A DNA stretch of 64,000 nucleotides from JACQFK01 sp041482015 (GTDB lineage: Bacteria > Planctomycetota > MHYJ01 > JACPRB01). Position numbers and translations under genes: made by a program. The stretch lies in NCBI GenBank assembly GCA_041482015.1, contig JBGPCZ010000007.1, forward strand, positions 1-64,000, in the 5' to 3' direction. This document shows, one piece after another, positions 32,763 through 42,254 of this stretch. The first letter of the stretch is position 1. Every line of letters begins with the position of its first letter. Below the pieces are notes generated by a model. That model was given only the letters and a program-made list of their open reading frames with translations. It made no database searches and was not told the origin of the DNA.

Positions 32763-35700
32763 TTCACCCGGATCCCGCAGACACGGCCGGTCGATCCGCC
32801 GGCCACGAGGGTCTCTCCCACCCACGAGAGATCGGTGAAGTCATAAGGGGTCTTCCACTCCAACTTCACGGCGCCCGCGGCGTCCGTCACGCGGAGCGTG
32901 CCGCCCCAGTAGGCGACGGCGGTCAGGCCGTCCTTCAGCGCGACCCGCTTGGCCAGCCGGCCGGCGAGCGCCGGGGCCGCCGGCGGGGATGGCAACTTCA
33001 AGTTCCCCTTGGCCGACGCGCCGGGCTTTCCATCGAATCCATAAGACGTCACCATGCCGTCCTGCGTCGCGACCTGGATCGATGCGCCGTCGGCGACAAG
33101 CGCCATCCCCGTCTGCGGCGAGGTCGGCGTCTCGAAGGCCTGCTGGCCCGAGCCGTCGAAGCCGATCAGCCGGTGCGTCGCGCCGACGATGACCCGGTCG
33201 CCCGAGACTTCGAGGCCCCACGCCTCGCCGCCTTCGAGCGTCTTCTGCCAGAGGGTCTTGCCCGCGGCGTCGACTTTCAGGAACGTCCCATCCTTCGCGA
33301 GCACATAGGGTCCCCGGATGAGCGCGCGGTCGGGGAGCGTCAGCATCCACGACACCTCACCACGGGCGACTTTGTCGGCCGCCTTGTTCGCGGGCGTCAC
33401 CGTGGCCGTCGCGGGAAGGACGAGCGGCGTCAGCGGTTCGAGCCCCGCCTGTGCTTCATAGAGGGAGCCGACCGCCTCCGCCATTCCCGCCGCGTCGTAC
33501 GCGATGAGCGAGACGGATTCCTGGCCGAGCCCGACGCAGTCGCGCTGCCACGAGAGATATCCGCGGCCGCGGCCGGGGAATCCGTTCTTCGACGGCTTGT
33601 AGGGGAGGAAGTCGTTCTCGAGCGCGAACTTGAGGAGCGAGTTGTCCTCGGGCGAACCCAGGAGGACGACCGGGCCCTGCACGGCGAAGCCGACCTGCGC
33701 GGGATTGAGCGCCTGGCCCGGCTGGAGCTTACCGGGGTGGAGACCGCACCAGGTGGCCCTCTCCTCGGGCGACAGCTCGCGCGCCTTCGCGACCTCGGTC
33801 GCGGCGACAATCCGCGCGCGGATCCCCCAGGGCTTGAGGATGCCGGCGAGCCGCTCGGCCTGCGCGCCGTTCCAGTCGCTCGCGCCCTTCACGAGGGTCA
33901 CGTCCTGGTGGGTCCTGAAGAAGCGGAAGATCCGGTTCCGGTCGTCCCCGAACGCGATCGCGCGGTCGACGGCGCCCGCCAGCGCCGCGCACTGCGGCGC
34001 CGGCGTGAAGGTGAACGAAGCCGTGTCCTCGCAGGAGTCGGTGAGCAGGTCGCGGACCGTCACCCTCCACGCGCCGGCCGGGTCGTTCGCCGCGAGCGGG
34101 AGCGTCATCCGGAAGAGTCCCTGCTCGGTGGCGCGGTGGAGGTCGTAACGGACCCGGCCGAGGGGGTCGGTCACGCGGACCGAGAGCGGGATGGATCCCG
34201 CGAGCACCCGCTTCTCCGCGTCGGTCACCATTGCGGCGATCTCGACGTGGAGCGGGTCGTCAAGGCGCGTGAAATCATTCCTCACGACGGGCGGGAGGAC
34301 CTGGACGCCGCCGATCGGGCGCGCCGTGCGGGCCCACGCGCGCATCTGGCCGGGGCCGAAGCGGACCATCCCGGGCTTCGCCTCGCCTCCGTTCACGGCG
34401 TCGTAGACGTTTCCGGGGATCCCGATCTTCGCCACGGTGGGCTTGATCGAGTTCATGCCGCCCGCTTTCTCGTCATAGGAGGCGTTGACGGCGAAGAGGT
34501 ACTCGACGTCGCCCGAGGCCTGCCGCGTGGCGATGATCTCGGGATTGTCGCATTCGAAGACCGGCTTCACGCCGATCGCTTCCAGCTTCGGCCGGAGCGC
34601 CGCGGCGACCGGCTCCGCCGCCTTCAGGTAGTTGCCCGCGCGGTTGAGCTTCGCGTGGTCCTCCTTCCGGTTCTCCTTCCACGCCTTCGACATCGCCTGG
34701 AAGAAGGAGCGGTCGAGCTCCATCCCGAGCTTCGTCGCGCCCTTGATCGCGACCGTGCAGTCATCGGAGACGATCACCGATCCGCCTCCGGCCGCGTAGG
34801 CTTCGAGCGCGGCGACGACCTTCGGGTCGAGCGACTGGATCCCCGCGAGCACGACCGCCTTGTGGTGCGCGGCGAGCGTGCCGTCGAGGACGTCCTCCTC
34901 GACGATCGGCATGATCGGCGTGTGGAGACGGAGCCCGGCGAGATACACCAGGTAGACGCGCTCGCGGACGTGGCCGGAGCCCTCGTAGTTGTCGTTCCGG
35001 TCGAGCGCCTGCGCGTGGAGGTTCTGCGACATCGAGTAGAGGACCGCGACGGGCGGCCGCGTCGGCGGCATCGTGGTGAAGGCGGTTCCGAGCCTGCCCA
35101 TCAGGAGGTTCGTCTCGACCACGCCGTCGGTGGACGGAGTCGAGAAGGGATGGTGCACCTGGATGTCGGGCGGCTTGGCCATGCCCTGGAGGCCGTAGGC
35201 GAACGACTCGTACTGTTCGAGGCGGTAGCGGTCGCTCGGGATGTTGCCGTACCACGTGGGGAGGTACCAGTTGGGTTTGCGCAGCTCGCGCATGCGGCCC
35301 ATCTCGAACGTGTAGAGCGGGTTGTAGTAGCCGCCGCCGTAGTCGTCGTAGCCGCCGTGGCCCGAGAGGATCGGGAGCGAGCGTGCCACGTTGAAGTAGT
35401 AGCCGTCGCCGTACGCGCCGTACCCGTAGACGCTCTGGGTCACCGAGAGGAGGTTCGGGTCGACGGCGCTGACGGCGTGCTGGGAGACCTTCCACGCCGC
35501 GTCCATGAAGCCGAGCTTCCAGCGGCCCCCGTGCGTCCAGCGGGCGACGCTCGCGGGATCGTCGGTCTTCACGTCGCCGTACTGGAGCGGGTCGCGGTCG
35601 AACGCGGCCCGGTAGGATCGATCCTGCGCGGGGATGTTGTGCGGGGTCATCTCGCCGGTCTTCGCGTGCTTCCACCAGGTGAGGCCGGGCTCGTCGTAGA

Positions 35701-36367
35701 AGTGGACGCCGACGCAGTTGGGCCGCGTGCGGTCGCGGAAGGCCTGGCGCGCGACGCGGGCGGCGCCGCCCTGGAGGACGTACGGGTCGGACCAGTCGCA
35801 CTCCATGCGGAGATCCATCTGGTGGCCGCCGCCCATCGTGCAGCACCACATGTAGTCGACGCCGCCGCGGATCGCCTCGTCGGGGCTGATCCCGCCGTAC
35901 GCGGCGTAGAGGAGGTTGAAGCCGAGGCTGTCCTCGCCCATCGTGGCCTGCTCGGCGCCCTTCGCGCGCGAACTCCAGTCGACGAGCCGGAAGCTGGATT
36001 TGCGGACATGACTGTGGATCTCGATCTCCTTCCTCGCGGAGACGCCGTGGGCGGTGGCCTCGAGCGTGTACTTCCCGGGCCGGAGGAGCCGGCCGTTCAG
36101 GCGCAGGTGCTCGACCGCGGGGGAGTCCTTCGCCTCGAGGGGGAAGGAGAATGCCATCGTGCTCCCGTCCTCGCCCGCGAGCGCGAGGGCGAGCTCGCCC
36201 GCGGGGACCGTCTCGGCGCCCGAGCGGAGGACGGTGACGTCGATCGATTCGTTCGTCTGGTACGCGACGCGCCCGAGGGGCAGGTCGACCTGGACCTTGG
36301 CGTCGCCGGCGGGCCGGAAGCCGGCGACGAGGGTGGCGAGGGCGAGGGCGGCGAGCGCGCGGGTCAT
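32759..36367 (-). CDS. Very large secreted glycoside-hydrolase-like protein with C-terminal beta-propeller
   Basis: A 1202-residue secreted protein (signal peptide about 1-16). An N-terminal beta-sandwich (about 25-115) precedes a TIM-barrel-like region (about 125-440) with Trp/Tyr-rich loops and HFYDEPGLTWW, reminiscent of beta-galactosidase or GH42-like domains. A GATase1/trimerisation-like Rossmann segment follows (about 470-640), then Ig-like strands, and finally repeated PQQ/WD-like blades (about 1020-1202, with DGSGQQAF and DAAGAVKLEW). The ATG at 36367 is chosen because AGGAGG lies 6 nt upstream. No precise GH family is assigned. Confidence 0.6.
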   Translation of the reverse strand: MTRALAALALATLVAGFRPAGDAKVQVDLPLGRVAYQTNESIDVTVLRSGAETVPAGELALALAGEDGSTMAFSFPLEAKDSPAVEHLRLNGRLLRPGKYTLEATAHGVSARKEIEIHSHVRKSSFRLVDWSSRAKGAEQATMGEDSLGFNLLYAAYGGISPDEAIRGGVDYMWCCTMGGGHQMDLRMECDWSDPYVLQGGAARVARQAFRDRTRPNCVGVHFYDEPGLTWWKHAKTGEMTPHNIPAQDRSYRAAFDRDPLQYGDVKTDDPASVARWTHGGRWKLGFMDAAWKVSQHAVSAVDPNLLSVTQSVYGYGAYGDGYYFNVARSLPILSGHGGYDDYGGGYYNPLYTFEMGRMRELRKPNWYLPTWYGNIPSDRYRLEQYESFAYGLQGMAKPPDIQVHHPFSTPSTDGVVETNLLMGRLGTAFTTMPPTRPPVAVLYSMSQNLHAQALDRNDNYEGSGHVRERVYLVYLAGLRLHTPIMPIVEEDVLDGTLAAHHKAVVLAGIQSLDPKVVAALEAYAAGGGSVIVSDDCTVAIKGATKLGMELDRSFFQAMSKAWKENRKEDHAKLNRAGNYLKAAEPVAAALRPKLEAIGVKPVFECDNPEIIATRQASGDVEYLFAVNASYDEKAGGMNSIKPTVAKIGIPGNVYDAVNGGEAKPGMVRFGPGQMRAWARTARPIGGVQVLPPVVRNDFTRLDDPLHVEIAAMVTDAEKRVLAGSIPLSVRVTDPLGRVRYDLHRATEQGLFRMTLPLAANDPAGAWRVTVRDLLTDSCEDTASFTFTPAPQCAALAGAVDRAIAFGDDRNRIFRFFRTHQDVTLVKGASDWNGAQAERLAGILKPWGIRARIVAATEVAKARELSPEERATWCGLHPGKLQPGQALNPAQVGFAVQGPVVLLGSPEDNSLLKFALENDFLPYKPSKNGFPGRGRGYLSWQRDCVGLGQESVSLIAYDAAGMAEAVGSLYEAQAGLEPLTPLVLPATATVTPANKAADKVARGEVSWMLTLPDRALIRGPYVLAKDGTFLKVDAAGKTLWQKTLEGGEAWGLEVSGDRVIVGATHRLIGFDGSGQQAFETPTSPQTGMALVADGASIQVATQDGMVTSYGFDGKPGASAKGNLKLPSPPAAPALAGRLAKRVALKDGLTAVAYWGGTLRVTDAAGAVKLEWKTPYDFTDLSWVGETLVAGGSTGRVCGIRVK

Positions 36368-36451
36368 GCGATGCCTCCTTGAACGGGTCACCCCCTTCCC
36401 TTGGCGGGCGGGGGACGATCGGGGGAGGAAACCGGAAACCGGGAATATCCC

Positions 36452-36481
36452 TTGACCTCAAACTGAGATCTCAGTTAGATA
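36452..36481 (+). promoter_or_regulatory. Promoter with an embedded perfect palindromic operator
   Basis: TTGACC (36452-36457), an 18-bp spacer and TAGATA (36476-36481) form a plausible promoter for the FG-GAP gene. The spacer is filled by the perfect 16-bp palindrome AACTGAGATCTCAGTT (36461-36476), the classic position for repressor binding. The binding protein is not identifiable in the window. Confidence 0.5.
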
Positions 36482-36504
36482 TCAGTACTGGACGGGAGGA
36501 ACCC

Positions 36505-37701
36505 ATGCGCGTCTGGATGCAGGCAGCGGTGCTGGCCGGCGTTCTCCGGGGCCAGGACACGGGCCCGTTCCGGTTCGAGCACCAGTTCATCTCCTCGGAC
36601 CTGCCCCTGTACAACGGGACCGGCGATTACGGGCAGACGGCCCTGGTCGACCTCGATCGGGACGGGCATCCCGATTTCGTGCTCGGGCGCAAGGGCAACC
36701 CCAGCCTCCTGTACTGGTTCCGCTACGAGGCCCCCGACCGGTGGTCGCAGCACCTCGTGGGCCGCGACACGAAGTCGGACGTCGCCCTCGCGGCCGTCGA
36801 TGCGGACGGCGACGGATGGCCCGACCTGGTCTGCGGCGGCGTCTGGTACCGCAACCCCGGGAATCCCGGCAAGCGGGAGTTCGAGCGGCACGTGTTCGAC
36901 CCGGACGGCGGGAACATCCACGACGCGCTCGTGGCGGACATCGACGGCGACGGGAAGCCGGACGTCGTGACGATGCGGGAGGGCAAGGACGGCCTCTGCT
37001 GGTACAAGATCCCCGCCGATCCCACGAAGCCGTGGATCAAGCACGTGATCGGCGACGGGGTGCACGGCGCCATCACCCCCACCGGGGCGGGGGACCTCGA
37101 CGGCGACGGCGATCTCGACATCGTCCGCGCCGACACCTGGTTCGAGAACGCCGACGGCAAGGGAGAACGGTGGATCGCCCACAAGAACGTCCCGTTCGGA
37201 CGCGTGGGGCCCTTCGGGATGTGCGTCCGCTGCGCGGTGGTCGACGTCGACGGGGACGGGAGGAAGTCCCTCGTGATGTGCGATGCGGACATCGCGGACT
37301 CGAAGATCGCCGTCCTGCGCAACGAGGACGGAAAGGGGGGGCGGTGGTCGAGGCAGGACCTGCCGCAGAGCTTCGTCTATGGCTCGCTCCATTCGCTGGC
37401 GGTGGCGGACTTCAACAACGACGGCCGCCCCGACATCGTCTCGAACGAGCAGGAGGAGCTCCTGCCCCAGGGGCGCGAAAATCCCCGCTGGATCCTGTGG
37501 GAGAACCTCGGAGGGGGGCGGTTCAAGGAGCGGATCCTCCTGGACCGCCGCCTGGGCGGCCACGAACTGCAGGCGGGCGACGTGGACGGCGACGGCTGGA
37601 TCGACCTCTGCTCCAAGCCGTGGGGGGCGAAGGCCTGGAACGGGAACGGCGGCCGCATGCACGTCGACTTCCTCCACAACCTGGGCGGGAAGGCGAAGTA
37701 G
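36505..37701 (+). CDS. Secreted FG-GAP/VCBS repeat protein
   Basis: A 398-residue secreted protein with signal-like residues 1-15. Seven calcium-binding-type loops of the form D-x-D-x-D-G-x-x-D occur through the sequence (e.g. DLDRDGHPD, DADGDGWPD, DIDGDGKPD, DLDGDGDLD, DFNNDGRPD), marking an FG-GAP beta-propeller as in integrin alpha-like bacterial proteins. GGGAGGA is 5 nt before the ATG. It stands alone, behind the operator-containing promoter. Calcium-dependent surface binding is inferred. Confidence 0.75.
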   Translation: MRVWMQAAVLAGVLRGQDTGPFRFEHQFISSDLPLYNGTGDYGQTALVDLDRDGHPDFVLGRKGNPSLLYWFRYEAPDRWSQHLVGRDTKSDVALAAVDADGDGWPDLVCGGVWYRNPGNPGKREFERHVFDPDGGNIHDALVADIDGDGKPDVVTMREGKDGLCWYKIPADPTKPWIKHVIGDGVHGAITPTGAGDLDGDGDLDIVRADTWFENADGKGERWIAHKNVPFGRVGPFGMCVRCAVVDVDGDGRKSLVMCDADIADSKIAVLRNEDGKGGRWSRQDLPQSFVYGSLHSLAVADFNNDGRPDIVSNEQEELLPQGRENPRWILWENLGGGRFKERILLDRRLGGHELQAGDVDGDGWIDLCSKPWGAKAWNGNGGRMHVDFLHNLGGKAK

Positions 37702-37808
37702 CCCCGAGGGTCGGCGGTGGGCTCCCGGACTTTTAAATACGAAGTCCGGCGAGAATAATCCGGGGCTCGGCGCATATACTCGTTCAGGTCCGCATTGAAG
37801 GGAATCCC

Positions 37809-38927
37809 ATGAGTTCCGTCCTCGCCCTGGCCCTCCTCTTCATGGCCCCGCAGGCGGCCCCCGAGAAGGAGTGCGTCGAGCTCGCCCGGCAGATCGAAAA
37901 GGCGATCCAGGACAACGACGGCGCGTGGGTGGACAAGGTCTTCGACGCCGACGCGATGTTCGACCGGGCGTTCAAGGGGATCGAGTCGAGCGAGGAGAGC
38001 AAGAGCGGGTACCGCAGCGGCGTGAAGAAGACGTTCAACCTCGGCCAGAAGACGGCGGAAGCGATCGCGGGGAAGGGGGCGTTCAAGTTCCTGGGCCTCC
38101 GGTCCGTCGGCGGGCAGCAGCGTGCGCTTTTCCGGATGGTCGTGGGCGGAAACTTCAACTACCACGAGTACCTCCTCGAGGCCGGCCCGAAAGGCGTGCG
38201 CCCCGTCGACATGTACATCTACCTGAGCGGCGAATGGTTCAGCGAAACCATGCGGCGCATGTACCTGACCTTCCTCTCGTCGGAGCCCGGCGTGCTGGCG
38301 AAGGCGCTGGGCCGCGACAACGAGTTCGTGACCCACCTTCCGAAGTTGCAGAAGATGCAGGCGCTCCGGGCGCAGGGTAAGCCCGCCGAGGGGCTCAAGC
38401 TCTTCGCCACGCTGCCCGCCTCGCTCCAGAAGGAGAAGTTCGCCCTGCTCGCCCGCTGCATGTGCGCCGGGGACGTGGGGGCCCAGGAGTCGCTCGACGC
38501 GGTGGAGGCGCTGCGGAAGGCGTACCCGGCCGACCCGGCCCTCTCGATCGTCTCGATCGGGCCCTACTTCAACGCGAAGAAATTCGACGCGGCGCTGGCG
38601 GCGGTGGACGAGCTCGACAAGGCGGTGGGGGGCGACGCGTACCTGAATTGCCAGCGGGCGGCGATCCACATGGAGTCCGGGGCCTTCGACAAGGCGCGCG
38701 CGGCGGCGCTCAAGGCGGTCGAGCAGGAGAAAACCCTGGCGGACGGTTACTGGACGATGGTGGTCATCTCGCTTCGCGAGAAGAAGTTCGCGGACACGGC
38801 GACCTGGCTGGCGAAGGTGGAAAAGGAGCTCAAGATCGGGCTCTCCGACCTGGCGGGGGCCGCCCCGTACCAGGAATTCGTGAAGTCCCCCGAGTACCAG
38901 GACTGGATGAAGTCGCGCGGCAAGTAG
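37809..38927 (+). CDS. Secreted protein with TPR-like C-terminal half
   Basis: A 372-residue protein with a signal peptide (1-16). The N-terminal 150 residues are an alpha/beta domain of unknown family; the C-terminal half contains helical-hairpin repeats resembling TPRs (about 190-350; AYPADPALSIVSIGPYF, FDAALAAVDELDKAVG, AFDKARAAALKAVEQE). The upstream gap 37702-37808 holds a possible -10 TATACT (37775-37780) without a clear -35. I do not recognise a function. Confidence 0.55.
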   Translation: MSSVLALALLFMAPQAAPEKECVELARQIEKAIQDNDGAWVDKVFDADAMFDRAFKGIESSEESKSGYRSGVKKTFNLGQKTAEAIAGKGAFKFLGLRSVGGQQRALFRMVVGGNFNYHEYLLEAGPKGVRPVDMYIYLSGEWFSETMRRMYLTFLSSEPGVLAKALGRDNEFVTHLPKLQKMQALRAQGKPAEGLKLFATLPASLQKEKFALLARCMCAGDVGAQESLDAVEALRKAYPADPALSIVSIGPYFNAKKFDAALAAVDELDKAVGGDAYLNCQRAAIHMESGAFDKARAAALKAVEQEKTLADGYWTMVVISLREKKFADTATWLAKVEKELKIGLSDLAGAAPYQEFVKSPEYQDWMKSRGK

Positions 38928-38935
38928 CGGACCCG

Positions 38936-41275
38936 CTACTTCAGGCCCGCGATCCACTCCCTCAGCATCCCGGCCGACCGCTCGTCCACCATCGACGTCG
39001 CGAGCGGCGGCATCTGGCCCTGGCCGCGGCGCGTGATGCGCTGGAAGAGGATCGAGCGCGACGGGTCGCCCGGCGCGACGATCCGCGGATCGGCGATCTC
39101 GAACGCGTCGTGGATCGGCTTGACGTCGACCACCTTCATCCGCTCGCGGTCGGTGTTCACGTGGACGTCGAATGCGGAGTTGCCGCCTCCCGCCTCCACG
39201 TGGCACTGCGCGCAGTTGGCGTGGAGGTACGAGCGGGCGCGCGATTCGAGCGGGGCCGTCGCGTCCGCCGGGTCGGCCAGTCGCGGCAGCCGGGCCGGAC
39301 GCTTTGCCAGCCGCGTCGTGAACCGCGGTTCCTTCTCGAGCGCGCGGCGGGCGTCGTGGCGGCCGAGGAGCCACGCGAGCTGGAGCGCGTTCTCGACGGG
39401 ATCGAGCCCCGCGAACCCGAAGTGCTGCGGATCGACCTGGTCGCGGAGCGCCTTGGGCACCTCCGGCGACTTTTTCTTGAGCGACCGCCGCACGTCGCCG
39501 ATCGCCGTCCACGCCGACTCCTGCTCGCGCACGTGGTCGAGAAGGCTGACCTTGAAAAGCCCGAGCGCCTCGATCCCCTGGAGCTGCCCGTCGCGGTTCA
39601 TCTGCATCGTCGTCACGCCGAGGACGTAGTTCGCCGCGCGCGAGTGGCAGACCATGCAGTCGGAGCGGCTCGGGAAATTCCACGACTGCTTCCGCCCGCC
39701 GACGTCGAACTCGCGCGTCTTCCCCTTGGAGTCGACGAGCCGCGCGTCGGTCTGCGCGTCGTTCCACTCGTACGAGTAGCCGACCCACTCGTTCTCCTGG
39801 AGCGTGAGGAACCGCGTCTCGATCCGCTTCCGCGACCCGGGACGGCCCGGCTCCATCTCGAGCGAGAAGGTCTTCACGAGCACCGTGCCCTCGGGGAACG
39901 TCCAGGATCCCTCCGAGAACGCGATCGGCTGGTCGTTCGGAAGCCCGATGTGCCGCTCCTTGAGCGCGCCGTCGGACCAGAGGGGCGAGTTGACGTCGTA
40001 GGGGACGAGGCCGGGGTGGGTGCGGTATCCCGAGACCGACGCGAAGGCGCCGCTCGCCGAGAGCATGCGCGGGAAATCGCGCGGCGGCTCCGGGGGTTTC
40101 GGCTCGAGGCGCCAGACCGCCCCGCCGTAGTCGGCGAGATAGATGTCGCCCGCGGCGTCGGGCGCGAGGCCGAGGATCTGGACGGGCGTCTTGGCGAGCT
40201 CCTTCTGCCAGGTGATCTTCCCGCCCTCGTACCGCGCGCCCCAGACGCGGCCCGTCGAGTAGTCCCCGTGGAGATAGGCGCCCCGGAGGTCGGGATACTT
40301 CGCGCCCTGGTAGACGAACCCGCCCGTGATCGACCGCGACTCCGAATGGTGATGGACGATGGCGGGCGGTGTCACGGGCGTCGGCCCGAGCTTGCGCTTG
40401 GCATGGAACGGGTGGCCGCCCTCGAACACGCTCCACCCGTAGTTGTCGCCCTTCTTGACGACCTCGATCATCTCCCAGATATCCTGGCCGATGTCGCCGA
40501 CCCAGAGGTCGCCGGTCTTCGGGTCGAAGCACATGCGCCACGGGTTGCGGAAGCCATAGGCCCAGAGCTCGCCGCGCGCGCCGGGGATCGCCAGGAACGG
40601 GTTGTCCTTCGGGATCGAGTAGTTCCGGCCCGGGTCGGGATGCTCGACGTCGATCCGGATCATGCCGGAATTCAGGTCGCTGATGTCCTGGCCGGTGACG
40701 TTGCGGTCGGAGTCGGTCGTGCCGTCGCCCGCGGTGATGTAGAGCATGCCGTCGGGCCCGAATCCCATCTCTCCGCCGTCGTGGCCGTTGGAGACCCAGT
40801 CGATGACGAGGTGCTCGGTCGAGAGGTCGGCCCTCCCGTCCTTCACGACGTAGCGGAGGATCTGGTCCTTCTTGTTGGGTTCCTTGTCGGGCGGCCCGTT
40901 CGCGAAGACGTAGACCCAGTGGTTCTCCGCGTACTTCGGGTGGAACATCATCGAGTAGAACCAGGTGTCCTTCCGCCGGAGGAACGTCTCGGGCTTCTCG
41001 ACCGACGGATCGTTCGCGAACGCGTGGATGACCCCTTCCTGCTCGACGACCATCGCGCGCCCGGTGCCCGGCTCAAACGCGACGTAGAGCGAATGGTGGA
41101 ACTTGAGTTTCGGATACGCGGCGACGGCTCGGAAGCGGAGCGGCGGGTCGGGGGTTCCGACGACGCGCGAGGCGGTCCATGAGACGTGCTTCTCCGGAGG
41201 CGCCTCCCAGCGTACTTCGGAGCCGCAGGAGACCCCCAGCGCGAGGACGAGCCAGGCCGGTCGACGAAGGTTCAT
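38936..41275 (-). CDS. PQQ-dependent sugar dehydrogenase with cytochrome c-like C-terminal region
   Basis: A 779-residue secreted, probably lipidated protein (Cys17 after a hydrophobic leader). Residues about 60-390 match soluble glucose dehydrogenase-type beta-propellers (GHDGGEMGFGPDGMLYITAGDG near 167, GFRNPWRMCFDPKTGDLWVGD near 245). The C-terminal region has two c-haem motifs, CMVCH (about 537-541) and CAQCH (about 687-691), so electrons could pass internally from the PQQ site to haem. This architecture is common in Planctomycetota. It is divergent from the alpha/beta hydrolase gene. Confidence 0.8.
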   Translation of the reverse strand: MNLRRPAWLVLALGVSCGSEVRWEAPPEKHVSWTASRVVGTPDPPLRFRAVAAYPKLKFHHSLYVAFEPGTGRAMVVEQEGVIHAFANDPSVEKPETFLRRKDTWFYSMMFHPKYAENHWVYVFANGPPDKEPNKKDQILRYVVKDGRADLSTEHLVIDWVSNGHDGGEMGFGPDGMLYITAGDGTTDSDRNVTGQDISDLNSGMIRIDVEHPDPGRNYSIPKDNPFLAIPGARGELWAYGFRNPWRMCFDPKTGDLWVGDIGQDIWEMIEVVKKGDNYGWSVFEGGHPFHAKRKLGPTPVTPPAIVHHHSESRSITGGFVYQGAKYPDLRGAYLHGDYSTGRVWGARYEGGKITWQKELAKTPVQILGLAPDAAGDIYLADYGGAVWRLEPKPPEPPRDFPRMLSASGAFASVSGYRTHPGLVPYDVNSPLWSDGALKERHIGLPNDQPIAFSEGSWTFPEGTVLVKTFSLEMEPGRPGSRKRIETRFLTLQENEWVGYSYEWNDAQTDARLVDSKGKTREFDVGGRKQSWNFPSRSDCMVCHSRAANYVLGVTTMQMNRDGQLQGIEALGLFKVSLLDHVREQESAWTAIGDVRRSLKKKSPEVPKALRDQVDPQHFGFAGLDPVENALQLAWLLGRHDARRALEKEPRFTTRLAKRPARLPRLADPADATAPLESRARSYLHANCAQCHVEAGGGNSAFDVHVNTDRERMKVVDVKPIHDAFEIADPRIVAPGDPSRSILFQRITRRGQGQMPPLATSMVDERSAGMLREWIAGLK

Positions 41276-41356
41276 GCTTTCCCTTTGGCAACTCTACAGT
41301 CGGTGGAAGGGGAAATCCCGAGGAAAGAGTGGGTCCGGAGGGGTGTATATAGGGAT

Positions 41357-42157
41357 ATGATCCTGCTCCTGTCGATCGTGCTCGCGTTGCAGGGGGACAA
41401 GCTGCCGCCCTTCACGGCGGGGACGAGCGACGTCACGTTCGACAAATCGCCGCCGCATTGCGACGCCGACGAGATCAAGGCGCGGCTCCACTCGAAGGAG
41501 GACGCGGGCCCTTATGACGTGACGAAGGAGAAGTGGAAGCTCGTCGTTCCGAAGACGTACGCGCACGCGGCGAAGTGGGGACTTTTCGTCTACATCAATG
41601 CCGACGACTCGGCGAACATCCCGGGCGGCTACGAGGCGATCCTCGAGAAGCACAAGCTGATCGGGGTCTCGGCCTACAAGTCGGGCAACGAACGGAACGT
41701 CTTCGACCGCTTCCGGCTTGCGATCGACGCGAACTTCAACCTGTCGAAGCGGTTCAACATCGACGGCTCGCGGGTCTACGTCTCGGGCATCTCGGGCGGC
41801 GGGCGGGTGGCGAGCATGCTTGCGGTCTCGTACGCCGACCTCTTCTCGGGCGGCATCCCCTTCTGCGGGGCGAACTTCTACACCGACATCCCGTCGGAGC
41901 CCGGCAAGGCGTGGCCGCGGAGCTACATCCCGGTCGAGCCGGCGCTCAAGATCGCGAAGTCGACCGGCCGGTTCGTGCTCGTGACGGGCGAGAAGGACTT
42001 CAACCTGAAGAACACGCGCGCGGTCTACGAGCTGGGGTTCAAGAAGGAGGGCTTCAAGCACGCGATGGTGCTCGAGGTGCCCGGCATGGGCCACACGTCT
42101 CCGCCCGCCGAGTCGCTCGACAAGGGCTTGGACTTCCTCGACAAGCCGCCGAAGTAG
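41357..42157 (+). CDS. Secreted alpha/beta hydrolase, esterase-like
   Basis: A 266-residue protein with a short hydrophobic leader (1-12) and an alpha/beta-hydrolase core. GISGG (about 138-142) is the nucleophile elbow (GxSxG), and GEKDFNLKN (about 214-222) probably supplies the acid; the C-terminal MGHTSP His is the third member. It resembles prolyl-oligopeptidase or feruloyl-esterase-like secreted hydrolases. The ATG sits just 5 nt after a TATATA box (41346-41351), with no Shine-Dalgarno, suggesting a leaderless transcript. Two tandem palindromes follow the stop. Confidence 0.7.
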   Translation: MILLLSIVLALQGDKLPPFTAGTSDVTFDKSPPHCDADEIKARLHSKEDAGPYDVTKEKWKLVVPKTYAHAAKWGLFVYINADDSANIPGGYEAILEKHKLIGVSAYKSGNERNVFDRFRLAIDANFNLSKRFNIDGSRVYVSGISGGGRVASMLAVSYADLFSGGIPFCGANFYTDIPSEPGKAWPRSYIPVEPALKIAKSTGRFVLVTGEKDFNLKNTRAVYELGFKKEGFKHAMVLEVPGMGHTSPPAESLDKGLDFLDKPPK

Positions 42158-42166
42158 GCCGGGGTC

Positions 42167-42207
42167 CAACTGTTAAGTTACAGATCGGGTTCGTCACTTA
42201 ACAGTTG
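42167..42207. repeat. Palindromic repeat element, copy 2
   Basis: A 41-bp unit. CAACTGTTAAGTTAC (42167-42181) pairs with GTCACTTAACAGTTG (42193-42207) at 14 of 15 positions around an 11-nt centre. It lies between convergent genes and is homologous to copy 3 and to the half-copy at the window start. A bidirectional terminator or REP-like element is inferred. Confidence 0.7.
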
Positions 42208-42213
42208 AAGCGT

Positions 42214-42254
42214 CAACTGTTGAGTCGGCAATCCGATCTGTCACTTAACAGTTG
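42214..42254. repeat. Palindromic repeat element, copy 3
   Basis: A 41-bp unit. CAACTGTTGAGT (42214-42225) pairs with ACTTAACAGTTG (42243-42254) with one mismatch. Its right arm forms the last codons (Ser-Thr-Val-Lys) and the stop of the minus-strand apiosidase-like gene. Only 6 nt separate it from copy 2. Confidence 0.7.

Noticed and set aside
33173..36382. Long plus-strand open frame opposite the giant GH-like gene
   Set aside because: No domain, low-complexity composition and antisense to a gene with a signal peptide and good ribosome site.
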